From NCBI RefSeq assembly GCF_000420085.1, contig NZ_ATUG01000001.1, positions 372,001-436,000 on the forward strand: a stretch of 64,000 nucleotides of DNA, written 5' to 3'. Every line of letters begins with the position of its first letter. Position 1 is the first letter of the stretch. The notes beneath the pieces were generated by a model. It did no database searches. It had not been told where the DNA came from and saw only the letters and a program-made list of their open reading frames with translations. The position numbers were made by a program, and so were the translations under genes. Origin of the DNA: Desulfospira joergensenii DSM 10085. GTDB lineage: Bacteria; Desulfobacterota; Desulfobacteria; Desulfobacterales; Desulfobacteraceae. Below, piece by piece: positions 26,121-34,523 of this stretch.

Positions 26121-27170
26121 TCACACTCTTGCCCAGTCCAGAATGATTTTCCCGGACATGCCGGAATTCATCGCCTCAAAGCCCTTTTCATAGTCCTGGA
26201 AATCGAATCTATGGGTGATAATCCCGGAAACGTCCAGGCCGCTTTGAAGCATGGTTGACATCTTGTACCAGGTCTCAAACATCTCCCGGCCATAGACACC
26301 TTTGACTGTCAGGCCGCCAAACACCACCTTATCCCAATCGATCAGGGTATCAGGGGCCTGAATCCCAAGAACCGCAATTTTTCCGCCATGGCACATTGCC
26401 TGGACCATGTCTCCAAAGGCCTGTGCACTGCCTGACATTTCAAGGCCGACATCAAATCCCTCTTTCATTCCCAGTTCGGCTATCACCTGGGTTAGTTCTT
26501 CATTTTTCGCATCGACTGTCCGGGTTGCCCCCATTTTTGAGGCCAGGTCTAGCCGGTAAGGGTTCACATCAGTGACGACCACATGGCGGGCCCCGATATG
26601 TCTGCATATTGCGGCTGCCATATTCCCTATGGGGCCTGCTCCTGTGATCAAAACATCCTCTCCGGCTATATCAAACGTCAGCGCCGTGTGCACGGCATTG
26701 CCCAAAGCATCGTAAAACGAGGCCGTATCCTCACAGATACCCTGAATGTCGCATGGCCAGACATTTTCAGCAGGAAGAGACAAATATTGAGCGAACACAC
26801 CACTCCGATTGACCCCAACGCCAAGGGTGGATTTGCATAGATGCCGGTTTCCCGCCAAACAATTTCTACACCGGCCGCAGACAACGTGCCCTTCCCCCGA
26901 GACCTGTTCACCTAGGGTAAGATTTTTTACGTTTTCCCCGAAATCGGCCACCTCGCCGACAAATTCATGGCCGATGATCATGGGAACAGGAATGGTCTTT
27001 TGAGCCCAGGCATCCCAATTGTAGATATGGACATCTGTGCCGCAGATAGCAGTCTTTTTGATTTTAATCAGTACATCATTGGGCCCGGTTTCAGGTATAG
27101 GGACTTCCTCCAGCCATAATCCCCTCTGGGCCTTTTTTTTAACCAACGCAGGCATTTGTTTCCGGGACAT
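26121..27170 (-). CDS. tdh: L-threonine 3-dehydrogenase
   Basis: A 349-aa zinc-containing medium-chain dehydrogenase, oxidising L-threonine to 2-amino-3-ketobutyrate with NAD. The catalytic zinc region is [15 protein letters not shown] (Cys near residue 42) with [10 protein letters not shown]. The structural zinc loop is [15 protein letters not shown] and the NAD motif [13 protein letters not shown]. The DVHIYNWD string and the length (E. coli Tdh has 341 residues) separate it from sorbitol and alcohol dehydrogenases. With kbl in the same operon it makes the two-step route from threonine to glycine and acetyl-CoA. Confidence 0.93.
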   Translation of the reverse strand: MSRKQMPALVKKKAQRGLWLEEVPIPETGPNDVLIKIKKTAICGTDVHIYNWDAWAQKTIPVPMIIGHEFVGEVADFGENVKNLTLGEQVSGEGHVVCGRCRNCLAGNRHLCKSTLGVGVNRSGVFAQYLSLPAENVWPCDIQGICEDTASFYDALGNAVHTALTFDIAGEDVLITGAGPIGNMAAAICRHIGARHVVVTDVNPYRLDLASKMGATRTVDAKNEELTQVIAELGMKEGFDVGLEMSGSAQAFGDMVQAMCHGGKIAVLGIQAPDTLIDWDKVVFGGLTVKGVYGREMFETWYKMSTMLQSGLDVSGIITHRFDFQDYEKGFEAMNSGMSGKIILDWARV

Positions 27171-27227
27171 TATTAATCTTCCTTTGTTTAATCTTCCTTT
27201 GTTTGCATTTGACCAGTAACCTGATGC

Positions 27228-28193
27228 CTAATCCCAAAGATCCGTGCTCAGATATTTTGTGCCCGAATCCGGCGTCAGGATGAGGATATTCTTTCCTTTA
27301 AAGTCGCTTTGTAATAATTTTTTGGCGGCGGCATAGTTGGCACCACTTGAAAATCCGGCAAAGATACATTCCCCAAGAGCCATCTCCTTAGCCCCAAAGA
27401 TTGCCTCTTTATCAGTTATTGTGATAAACCCGTCCAGCAGTCCGGTAGCGGTTTCAACAAATTCAAGCATCATATTATACCCTCCTCCCTGAATTTTATG
27501 CTTTCCGGTCTGGTTTGCAGCGGTTCGATCAAAGTAAAAAGAAGCTCTCTCCGGCTCGACACCAAAACACTTTATCCGAGGAAATGATTTTTTTAATGCC
27601 GTTGCCACTCCGATGCAGGAACCGCCTGTTCCCATAAAGTCAACAAAAGCATCTAATTTTTCATTTCCTAGCTGCTCCAAGATTTCAGGAGCGATTCTGT
27701 AAGTTCCGACATCTTTTGTGCTGGGATTAAAAAACTGGTTAGCACGAAAAGCCCCCAGTTCTTTAGTCAGTTTTTGAGCCTCGATCTCAACGAGTTCCAG
27801 ATCACCGCCGGACACCTGACCTGGAATGGAATCGGGCAGCTGATCGACCAACCGAACCTCAGCCCCGAAAGCTTTCATCATTTTTGCCCGTTCTATGGAA
27901 TTCCCTTTGGACATCACAGCAATAAATCTATACCCTTTAAGCTGGCAGACGATGGCCAGGCCTGTCCCCATATTCCCGCTGGTTAGTTCCACAACCGGCT
28001 GGTCCTTCTGGAGTTTTCCATTTTTTTCTGCATCCTCGATCATCTGCAATGCCACACGATCTTTCTTACTCAGGCCTGGGGAGGCAAATTCGAGCTTAGC
28101 AAAGATTGCCCCCTGACTCTTATCCACCAGACGAGACAGCCTTACCAGAGGTGTCTTTCCAATGGTTTCAAGCATGCTGCAGAAAGTTTTCAT
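27228..28193 (-). CDS. Cysteine synthase/CBS-fold PLP-dependent enzyme
   Basis: A 321-aa fold-type II PLP enzyme. The PLP lysine lies in PGLSKKDRVAL (about residue 43), the substrate loop is TSGNMGTGLA (usual family form TSGNTG-), and the phosphate-binding loop is MGTGGSCIGVA. The C-terminal SGANYAAAKKL and LTPDSGTKYLST are cysteine-synthase-like. The start at 28193 follows GGGAG at nine bases. It is the first gene of the liv-tdh-kbl operon. Cysteine synthase, cystathionine beta-synthase, or a beta-eliminating or beta-replacing lyase for serine or threonine derivatives are all possible. The Thr-to-Met change in the substrate loop argues against a plain O-acetylserine sulfhydrylase. Confidence 0.85.
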   Translation of the reverse strand: MKTFCSMLETIGKTPLVRLSRLVDKSQGAIFAKLEFASPGLSKKDRVALQMIEDAEKNGKLQKDQPVVELTSGNMGTGLAIVCQLKGYRFIAVMSKGNSIERAKMMKAFGAEVRLVDQLPDSIPGQVSGGDLELVEIEAQKLTKELGAFRANQFFNPSTKDVGTYRIAPEILEQLGNEKLDAFVDFMGTGGSCIGVATALKKSFPRIKCFGVEPERASFYFDRTAANQTGKHKIQGGGYNMMLEFVETATGLLDGFITITDKEAIFGAKEMALGECIFAGFSSGANYAAAKKLLQSDFKGKNILILTPDSGTKYLSTDLWD

Positions 28194-28287
28194 TTTTTTT
28201 TCTCCCAATTGAATATGTTTGACGAATTTAATGTGCTTCACCTCTTTTGTATTAAGGTGAATCTCACAAGCTTAAAGTTGAATATAG

Positions 28288-28321
28288 AATCCGTTCAGTT
28301 TTGTATTGTACATGTTTGCAT
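28288..28321 (-). promoter_or_regulatory. Shared 34-bp regulatory motif, copy upstream of the liv-tdh operon
   Basis: Contains AATCCGTTCAG, TTGTATTGTACAT and GTTTGCAT in the same order and spacing as 19857-19890. It lies 95-128 bases before the first gene of the amino-acid operon. A minus-strand TACAAT could be the -10 box of the operon promoter. Confidence 0.5.
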
Positions 28322-28793
28322 TTTTAAAAATTTATTTAGTATTTATTAATCAATCAGCATTTTATATGAAATAAATTAAGGATAGCTATGGTTTTGCTGG
28401 AGGAATACTTTGAGTAATAAAATTGCCTTTGGCTGGATTAAAATTCGTTATGCAAGTATCTCCGTAAGATGCCATTTGGAGCTGGTTACACAGATATCAG
28501 CCGTATATAAGGATGCGAATTCCGATTTGTCTGAAAGAAACTGCTGGCCGAACAGACCGGATGTATAGAAGCTTACTTGCTGTTGTGCCCTGCAAGATAC
28601 AAAACTCGAAGTCTGCTTTTTAAACTTCTCGTCAGGGGAATGGATCAGATGATCCTCCCCAGAGATTGTACGCCTGAGGTTAAGCCTATTTTTTAAAATT
28701 CTAAAATTTTATAGAATTTTTTTCACAACAAATCAGTGAGCGACCGCTCCGTAAAAAGTGGGGACTAAATGGGGACTGACTAATGAAGATATA
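28322..28793. other. AT-rich gap at the tRNA side of the candidate island
   Basis: No intact gene is seen. An open stretch of some 50 codons without a start (about 28540-28690, plus strand) reads like eroded coding DNA but is not recognisable. A GC-containing palindrome AGTGAGCGACCGCTC (about 28734-28748) resembles a regulator site. GGGGACTAAATGGGGACTGAC lies just before the tRNA terminator. Lost integrase DNA would be expected here, but none can be identified. Confidence 0.35.
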
Positions 28794-28825
28794 AAAAAGG
28801 CTTTTAGCTGAAACTGCTAAAAGCC
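28794..28825 (-). terminator. Rho-independent terminator of tRNA-Arg
   Basis: On the minus strand the stem GGCTTTTAGC / GCTAAAAGCC with a 7-base loop is followed by TTTTTTATAT. It begins 12 bases after the tRNA 3' end. Confidence 0.85.
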
Positions 28826-28836
28826 TTTGATATCAG

Positions 28837-28913
<77 letters not shown>

Positions 28914-29150
28914 AACAGCAGAATCTTTTACCAAATTTAAAAAAATTTGTCCACTAAAAAAATGCGTTCATGACCCACCATCAAGGCACCACCTTCTTTG
29001 TTGCCTTCGATCACTCCTCCCTGCAGAGTATGTCTTATACACTTCAGTCATCACTCCTCGGCGCCTGCATCTGGCATCTTGCCGGTGGGTGGGAGTCCTG
29101 ACAGATCTACCATGGTTTAAAATTTGAAAGGTTTTTCGATTCGGTACAGA

Positions 29151-29324
29151 GGCTGTTGAGGGCTTCGGAGGAGACATGGAGGGGGATTTATTACAGACTC
29201 TTAACGGCCTGGAGCGCGAAAAAGGCTGAACGGTTTGAGTGAAACGAGTTTTCAGCCTTTCGCGGAGGGCCGTTTAGAGCCTGTTGAAATCGTTCCCTCT
29301 GCGGAGCCGAAGTCCTCAACAGCC
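29151..29324. repeat. 174-bp imperfect palindrome (REP/MITE-like)
   Basis: The outer arms GGCTGTTGAGGGCTTCGG and GCCGAAGTCCTCAACAGCC are near-perfect inverted repeats. The similarity continues inward through ACTCTTAACGGCC / GGCCGTTTAGAG and AAAGGCTGAA / TTCAGCCTTT to a 20-base loop at 29231-29250. No open frame uses it. It lies in the 486-bp gap between tRNA-Arg and the phosphotransferase gene; the rest of that gap (28914-29150) shows no gene. A non-autonomous element or a large structured RNA are both possible. Confidence 0.7.
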
Positions 29325-29399
29325 GGATTTGAATACTTGCATGCTATTCACGACGGCGCGGTGATACTTTTATGTTTCAATTTTTACGAATCGAACGGT

Positions 29400-30374
29400 T
29401 CACCCGATCTTCCAGATCCGTTTCAGTTCATCCATATGGCCGGTCAGGATCTCCATATACCGGGCCTCAAGTTCCAGCATCTCCCCATCATTTTTCCTGA
29501 GCCATTCGGATAGCCAGGCAAAGCGCAGGGCCAGAATATACTCCGGAAACAGGTCCCAGCCCTTTGCACTGATAATGGCCGATTCCTTCAGGCTGCGGAT
29601 AAAGGTCATGACCATGGGCATGCCCAGTCCTTCCGGGTCTTCAATTCCGGCGCAGCCGACCAGGTTGGCCGCATCGTAGATATCAGGCTTGAATCCTGAG
29701 AACTCCCAGTCAATGACCGCCTTGACCCGGTCCCGGTTCCAGATGACGTTCAAAGGGTGGAGGTCCCCGTGGCAGAAGGCTGGAGAAAGGGTCCGGCTTT
29801 CATCCATGAACCGGGTTTCAAGAAATTGAAGAAAGGGAAGGTATCTTCCGTGGATCCGAGGATTGTGGACCCTGACCCGGTCCATGAGGGTATGGATATA
29901 CTTTTGTATGGAAAAGGGCTCCACCGGGATAAGGGCATTGATACCGGTTGAGGCCCTCTTCATTTGGATCAGGAAACGGGCCAGACTCTCTCCCATCCGG
30001 GAGGATTCAAGGTATTGGGGTCTTTCCAGTTCTGTACCCCGGACAAATTGGGAAATCTGGAAGCAGTTTTCCCTGAAAAAAGGCAGAAACTCCCCCTTGG
30101 CCGTTTCCCGGTACGGCAAAGCCTGGTCGAGCCCGTTTTGGTTCAGGAAAGCCAGGCCCCTGGCCACATTCTGCCGGACCCGGAATTTGCGGGGATGAAA
30201 CTTCTCCAGGAGATACAGATCCCCGGCCGAATCCTGGATAACGGCCCGGGAAAGGGTCCGCTCGGGACTGCCCTGGATCTGAAAATCCGTCCGGACGGTT
30301 TGGATTGAAATTCCCCATTGGGAACGGATCCAGCCTATAAACTCCGGGTTTTCCAGTTCAGATAATTCGGGCAA
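29400..30374 (-). CDS. Aminoglycoside phosphotransferase/homoserine kinase-like kinase
   Basis: A protein of about 324 aa in the APH superfamily of small-molecule kinases. The Brenner motif CHGDLHPLNVIWN carries the catalytic Asp, and the metal-binding DFG-equivalent is VIDWEFSGFKPDIYD. The N-terminal lobe has YLLEKFHPRKFRVRQNVARGLAFL with a plausible ATP-contacting Lys. The start is uncertain: TTG at 30374 after GGAAAG is chosen, overlapping the thioredoxin stop by 17 bases, and an earlier TTG at 30422 is possible. It is the last gene of the kor-thioredoxin group. The substrate is not evident; it may phosphorylate a sugar, amino alcohol or cofactor precursor rather than an antibiotic. Confidence 0.8.
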   Translation of the reverse strand: MPELSELENPEFIGWIRSQWGISIQTVRTDFQIQGSPERTLSRAVIQDSAGDLYLLEKFHPRKFRVRQNVARGLAFLNQNGLDQALPYRETAKGEFLPFFRENCFQISQFVRGTELERPQYLESSRMGESLARFLIQMKRASTGINALIPVEPFSIQKYIHTLMDRVRVHNPRIHGRYLPFLQFLETRFMDESRTLSPAFCHGDLHPLNVIWNRDRVKAVIDWEFSGFKPDIYDAANLVGCAGIEDPEGLGMPMVMTFIRSLKESAIISAKGWDLFPEYILALRFAWLSEWLRKNDGEMLELEARYMEILTGHMDELKRIWKIG

Positions 30375-30804
30375 TCTGGCTTTCCAATGCCTCTTTGGGC
30401 TGAACCCCCACGAGCCGGTCAATGACCTGGCCGTTTTTCACCAGGAGCATGGTGGGAATGGACTGGATGGCGTATCTGGATCCGGTCCCGGGATTATCGT
30501 CCACGTTGATCTTGGCGATCTTGAGCCGTCCCCGGTATTTGTAGGCCAGCTCGTCCAGGACCGGGGCGACGGAGCGGCAGGGACCGCACCAGGGGGCCCA
30601 GCAGTCCACCAGAACCGGAAAGTTCGATGCCAGAACCTCCTGGTTGAAATCGGCATCGCTCACGTTCACGGGATGATCAAAGATCTTGTCCGGCAGCAGG
30701 GTCTTGCATTTCCCGCACTTGGGAGACTCTTTGAGCCTTTGTTCGGGCACCCGGTTTTTGGCTCCGCACCTCGTACATTTTATGATCAGACTGTTCTCAC
30801 TCAT
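30358..30804 (-). CDS. trxC: Thioredoxin 2 type, with N-terminal zinc ribbon
   Basis: A 148-aa thioredoxin with the redox motif WCGPC (about residues 72-76) and cis-proline in SIPTM. An N-terminal zinc ribbon (CTRCGAKN at 10-13 and CGKCKTLL at 30-33) marks it as TrxC-type. Its start overlaps the korB stop by four bases (ATGA), so it belongs to the kor operon. It probably keeps cysteines of oxygen-sensitive enzymes reduced; a reductase of the ferredoxin-dependent kind may come from the FTR gene at 44705. Confidence 0.92.
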   Translation of the reverse strand: MSENSLIIKCTRCGAKNRVPEQRLKESPKCGKCKTLLPDKIFDHPVNVSDADFNQEVLASNFPVLVDCWAPWCGPCRSVAPVLDELAYKYRGRLKIAKINVDDNPGTGSRYAIQSIPTMLLVKNGQVIDRLVGVQPKEALESQIARII

Positions 30805-31634
30805 TTTTCATCCTTCAGCTTTTTAAGAATCTCCTGGTAACTGGGCCGGTCCGGATCATGAAAAAATATCCCCGTGGCATGGGGTTCATAGTCCGCGGCC
30901 CGCATTGCCGCTTCCATATTTTTTTCTTGGGAGGGAAATTTCAGGTCATAGACATTCTCCTTGAGGCTCTTCCAGGTCCGGTGGGTCTTGTCAAAGGTGA
31001 CGCAGGGGGTGAGCACCTGGATAAAACTGAACCCTTTGTGTACAGTTCCCTGCTTGATGATCTCCTTGGTCCCTTCCGGGTTCCCGGCATAGGCCCGGGC
31101 CACAAACGAGGCCCCGTAGGCCAGGGCCAGGCGGATGGGATTCAGGGGCGTATCCGGGTTGCCTGCCGGGTGGGAGCTGGTCTTCATGGCATGGGAGGTG
31201 GTGGCCGAAGACTGGCCCTTGGTCAGCCCGTAAATGGAATTGTCAAAGAGGAGAAAGGTCAGGTCGATGTTTTTTCGGGCCACATGGGGAAGATGGCCCC
31301 CGCCTATCCCCAGGGCATCCCCGTCCCCGGCCACGGCAAAGACGGTCAGGTCTTCCCGGGCCAGCTTGAGACCTGAGGCCACGGGAATGGACCGGCCGTG
31401 GAGGGTGTGAAACCCGTAGGAGTTACTGAAAATGGGGGTCCGGCCCGAGCACCCGATCCCGGAGACCATGCAGATATTTTCATATTTGAGATCCAGTTCC
31501 CTGACCGCCTTGTAAAAGGCGTCCATGATGCCGAAGTAGCCGCAGCCCGGGCACCAGGTGGGAAGATCAGAGGATCTGTACTGCAGAAAATCCCTCTCCC
31601 GGACCTGATCCAGTTTTTCATTGAGATATTCCAT
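30801..31634 (-). CDS. korB: 2-oxoacid:ferredoxin oxidoreductase beta subunit (KorB)
   Basis: A 277-aa thiamine diphosphate-binding subunit. TPP and Mg are held by AVAGDGDALGIGGGH (GDGD..) with FDNSIYGLTKGQ. Cluster cysteines are seen in WCPGCGYFG (near residue 28) and GIGCSGRTP. It oxidatively decarboxylates a 2-oxo acid to the acyl-CoA and reduces ferredoxin, together with KorA. Its start overlaps the korA stop by one base. 2-Oxoglutarate is the most likely substrate because isocitrate dehydrogenase and citrate synthase lie 14 kb away; pyruvate or branched 2-oxo acids cannot be excluded. Confidence 0.9.
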   Translation of the reverse strand: MEYLNEKLDQVRERDFLQYRSSDLPTWCPGCGYFGIMDAFYKAVRELDLKYENICMVSGIGCSGRTPIFSNSYGFHTLHGRSIPVASGLKLAREDLTVFAVAGDGDALGIGGGHLPHVARKNIDLTFLLFDNSIYGLTKGQSSATTSHAMKTSSHPAGNPDTPLNPIRLALAYGASFVARAYAGNPEGTKEIIKQGTVHKGFSFIQVLTPCVTFDKTHRTWKSLKENVYDLKFPSQEKNMEAAMRAADYEPHATGIFFHDPDRPSYQEILKKLKDEK

Positions 31635-33397
31635 TATTCCATCTCCCTTATCTTCTCAAGGATGTCTTCCGAGGCCATGGGCCGGCCCGTGATCAAATTG
31701 AGGCGCTCAACAGGCCTCTGGAGGACACCGGATGCAAATCCGGCAAACTGGCCGCTGTAGTTAAGCTCGGGCACCAGGATCTTTTTGCACTTGGCTGCAA
31801 AGGATTTTAATTCCTCTTCCGGGAAGGGGGAGAGGATCATGGAACTGAAACTGGCCGCTGCAATCCCCTGTTCCTGTGCCGCCATCACAGCCTCCCGGGC
31901 AGCCCCGGCCGAGGATCCCCAGGAGATCACTCCCATGTCCGCCCTGCCCTCTTTGAACTCAAGGATATCGGGTTTGGGTGCTTCCCTGAGCAGACTTTGA
32001 TGTTTCCTATACCTTTTTTCGGTCATGGCCAGATGTCCTTTGTCGCTGTAATTGGGACGTCCCCTCTCGTCATGCTCCAGGCCCGTGGCAAAGAACATGC
32101 CCCCGGGGGTTCCCGGGATGGCCCGGGGGGAGATACCCTCCGGGGTGAGTCTGTACCGCTTGTAATCCTTGAGTTCTCCAGGATCCGGGGCGATATTGGC
32201 GTCGAGCATCTCCTTTGGAGGCTTTGCCGGTACATCGATATTTTTAATGGAGTTGGACAGGAAAAAATCGAGAAGGATCACCACCAGGGTCTGGTATTTT
32301 TCAGCCAAGTATAGGCCCAGCACCGTGGCATCATAGCAGGAGGCCGTATCCGTGGGAGCCAGAACCACCCGGGGGCAGTCCCCGGTTCCGCCCATGACGG
32401 CGGCTTCAAAATCGCTCTGTTCGGTTTTGGTGGGGATTCCGGTGGAAGGCCCTCCCCTCTGGGAATTGACAATGACCGCCGGGACTTCGGCCATCACGGA
32501 GAGGCCCGTGAACTCGGTCATGAGGGCAAACCCGGGTCCCGAGGTTGCGGTCATGGAACGGACTCCGCCGTACCCGGCCCCGACGACTGCAGCAATGGCC
32601 GAAATTTCGTCTTCGGTCTGGAGCAGGGTTCCACCGACCTTGGGCAACTCGCGGCTTAATATTTCCATGATCTTGGTGGCCGGGGTGATGGGATACCCGG
32701 CATAGAACTTGAGGCCGGCATCCAGGGCGGCCCGGGCCGTGAGCTGGTTTCCGTTGATAATGAGTTTTTCCCGGCCAGGCTCGGGCACAACCTCTTTAAA
32801 GGTGTAGCCATCCTCTTTTTCAATATTTTCCAGGGTCCAGTCAAACCCCTCCAGAAAAGAGTTTACATTGGAGTCGATGACGATCTGCTTTTTCTTGGCG
32901 TACCGGTTCTGGATGGCCCCGGTAAACCCGTCCCGATCCATGGAGAACAGGGCCGCCACAGCACCCAGGGCCACCATGTTCCGGCCCCGGGTATTGCCGG
33001 CCGCCTTCTGGGCCAGCTGGGTCAAAGGGATGCCGTAGGCCGTGGTTCCGGGAGCCTTCTGCCCCAGAACACTCCTGTCCTCCTCGTGGGGTTTGAGGGG
33101 CTGGCTGTCGTAAATGAGGATCCCCCCGGGCTTGAGCGCAAAGAGCTGGGAGATGGAATGGCCGTCATTGAGGGCGATGAGCACATCGGCCAGTTTTCCG
33201 GGTGAATAGATGGGCCTTGAGGAGATCCTTGTATGGGCCACACACTTTCCAAATCCCCGGATCTCGGCAGGATAGGAGTCAAATGACATGATCTCAAAGC
33301 CCTGGCCGCTCATGAACCGGCTCAGGATCTCCCCGGCGGATATGGTGCCTTCTCCGGCGCTTCCGCAGATTTCAATGACGATGTTGATATCTTTCAT
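31634..33397 (-). CDS. korA: 2-oxoacid:ferredoxin oxidoreductase, fused gamma-alpha subunit (KorA)
   Basis: A 587-aa fusion. Residues 1-190 form the gamma domain (EICGSAGEGTISAGEILSRF and SYPAEIRGFGKCVAHTRIS). From about 215 the alpha domain starts (NGNQLTARAALDAGLKFYAGYPITPATKIME) with the conserved TQTEDE-like LLQTEDEISAIAAVVGAGYGG and TSGPGFALMTE. The C-terminal transketolase-like part binds CoA. No ferredoxin domain is on either Kor subunit, so electrons must go to a separate ferredoxin. The two Fe-S clusters of the protein encoded at 34524-36254 could serve. Confidence 0.9.
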   Translation of the reverse strand: MKDINIVIEICGSAGEGTISAGEILSRFMSGQGFEIMSFDSYPAEIRGFGKCVAHTRISSRPIYSPGKLADVLIALNDGHSISQLFALKPGGILIYDSQPLKPHEEDRSVLGQKAPGTTAYGIPLTQLAQKAAGNTRGRNMVALGAVAALFSMDRDGFTGAIQNRYAKKKQIVIDSNVNSFLEGFDWTLENIEKEDGYTFKEVVPEPGREKLIINGNQLTARAALDAGLKFYAGYPITPATKIMEILSRELPKVGGTLLQTEDEISAIAAVVGAGYGGVRSMTATSGPGFALMTEFTGLSVMAEVPAVIVNSQRGGPSTGIPTKTEQSDFEAAVMGGTGDCPRVVLAPTDTASCYDATVLGLYLAEKYQTLVVILLDFFLSNSIKNIDVPAKPPKEMLDANIAPDPGELKDYKRYRLTPEGISPRAIPGTPGGMFFATGLEHDERGRPNYSDKGHLAMTEKRYRKHQSLLREAPKPDILEFKEGRADMGVISWGSSAGAAREAVMAAQEQGIAAASFSSMILSPFPEEELKSFAAKCKKILVPELNYSGQFAGFASGVLQRPVERLNLITGRPMASEDILEKIREME

Positions 33398-33445
33398 ATT
33401 CCTATTTCCCCAAAGAGTTAACAGGTAAAAAGCAATTGTTAACCG

Positions 33446-34489
33446 CTAAACTGAAGGTGGGTCTTCAATATTTTCCCACCAGCTGGTCTTGATCTGAACC
33501 CCTTCCAGGTCAAAGTACTTGCGCCCGGCAGACTCTACCTTTTGATGATCCCCGAGGATATTGAGGGCTGCGGTTTCTCCCTGGATGGCGGCATTGGGCC
33601 AGCCGATGGAGGTGGTATAGGAGTTGATTCCGGCATTGTAGATCTGGGCACAGGACCCGCAGGCGTAAATATGATCCAGGCTGGTTTCCATGTACTCGTT
33701 GACCAGGATGCCGCGGTCAATGTCCAGGCCGGTCCCCCTGGCAAACTCCACCCTGGGAATCAACCCGTTAAAAGAAAAGACCAGATCGGCATTTTCCTGT
33801 ACCCCCCCCTTGGTTGTGATCTCAAACCCCCTGTCCCGGGGACGGATACGGGAGACAGAATCCCGGGAATAGACCCGGGTCCCGGAGGCGGTAACTCCGG
33901 CCTCAATGGCAGAGAGCATTTCATCGGTGAGATTAAAGGGCCAGAACGCATCCGGGAAGATCAGCATGGTCACGTTTTTATCCATGGACCGGAGCATGTT
34001 TAAAAACCGGAACCCCACCAGGTCTCCGCCCAGAAGAAAAAAATCCTTTGCCTCTTGAACCTTCTCCTTTATCTCCATGACCTCCCGAAAGGAGGTGACA
34101 AAATTGAGATGCTCTGCATAGGACTCCATGGAGGGCAAAAGCCTGGCCCGGGATCCCGAGGCAATGACAAGCCGGTCATAACCGACCTCTTCCATATGTT
34201 TGAGGATCACCCTGTGCCCAACCGGGTCGATCTTTTCCACCTTTTGCCCCAGTCTCAGCCGGATATTCCTGTCCTCGTAGAACTTGAAATCATTGACTCG
34301 GAGCCGGTCAGACCCGATCTTCCCGGCAATATAATCGGTAAGCCTGGGTTTGTAGTAAAATTCTATATTTTCATCGGAGACAATGGTGATCAAGGCTTGG
34401 GGATCGTTTTCCCTCAGGGTCAGGGCTGCCTTGTTTCCGGCCGGACCATTTCCCAGGATCAGATAATGGGGCGAATAATCGGTATTCAT
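33446..34489 (-). CDS. FAD-dependent pyridine nucleotide-disulfide oxidoreductase-like protein
   Basis: A 347-aa two-dinucleotide-binding-domain flavoprotein. The FAD motif is LILGNGPAGNKAAL (about 11-24), the NAD motif region FLLGGDLVGFRFLNML (about 150-165), and the second FAD contact YACGSCAQIYN. It has no CxxxxC redox disulfide of the glutathione reductase type, so it probably passes electrons to another protein, like the NADH-rubredoxin or nitrite reductase flavoprotein subunits. The ATG at 34489 has AAAGGAGG and lies 34 bp after the upstream gene stop. It is transcribed between the Fe-S flavoprotein and korA, implying a role in electron transfer from ferredoxin. Confidence 0.82.
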   Translation of the reverse strand: MNTDYSPHYLILGNGPAGNKAALTLRENDPQALITIVSDENIEFYYKPRLTDYIAGKIGSDRLRVNDFKFYEDRNIRLRLGQKVEKIDPVGHRVILKHMEEVGYDRLVIASGSRARLLPSMESYAEHLNFVTSFREVMEIKEKVQEAKDFFLLGGDLVGFRFLNMLRSMDKNVTMLIFPDAFWPFNLTDEMLSAIEAGVTASGTRVYSRDSVSRIRPRDRGFEITTKGGVQENADLVFSFNGLIPRVEFARGTGLDIDRGILVNEYMETSLDHIYACGSCAQIYNAGINSYTTSIGWPNAAIQGETAALNILGDHQKVESAGRKYFDLEGVQIKTSWWENIEDPPSV

Positions 34490-34523
34490 GCGTCCTCCTT
34501 TGTTCGGACTCTCTTTGACAGAA

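Noticed and set aside
28540..28690. Open stretch that could be an integrase remnant
   Set aside because: It has no start codon and no tyrosine-recombinase residues (R-H-R-Y) could be recognised.
29400..30374. Antibiotic-resistance aminoglycoside kinase
   Set aside because: Only the general APH kinase motifs match; the setting in an energy-metabolism operon argues for a metabolic substrate.
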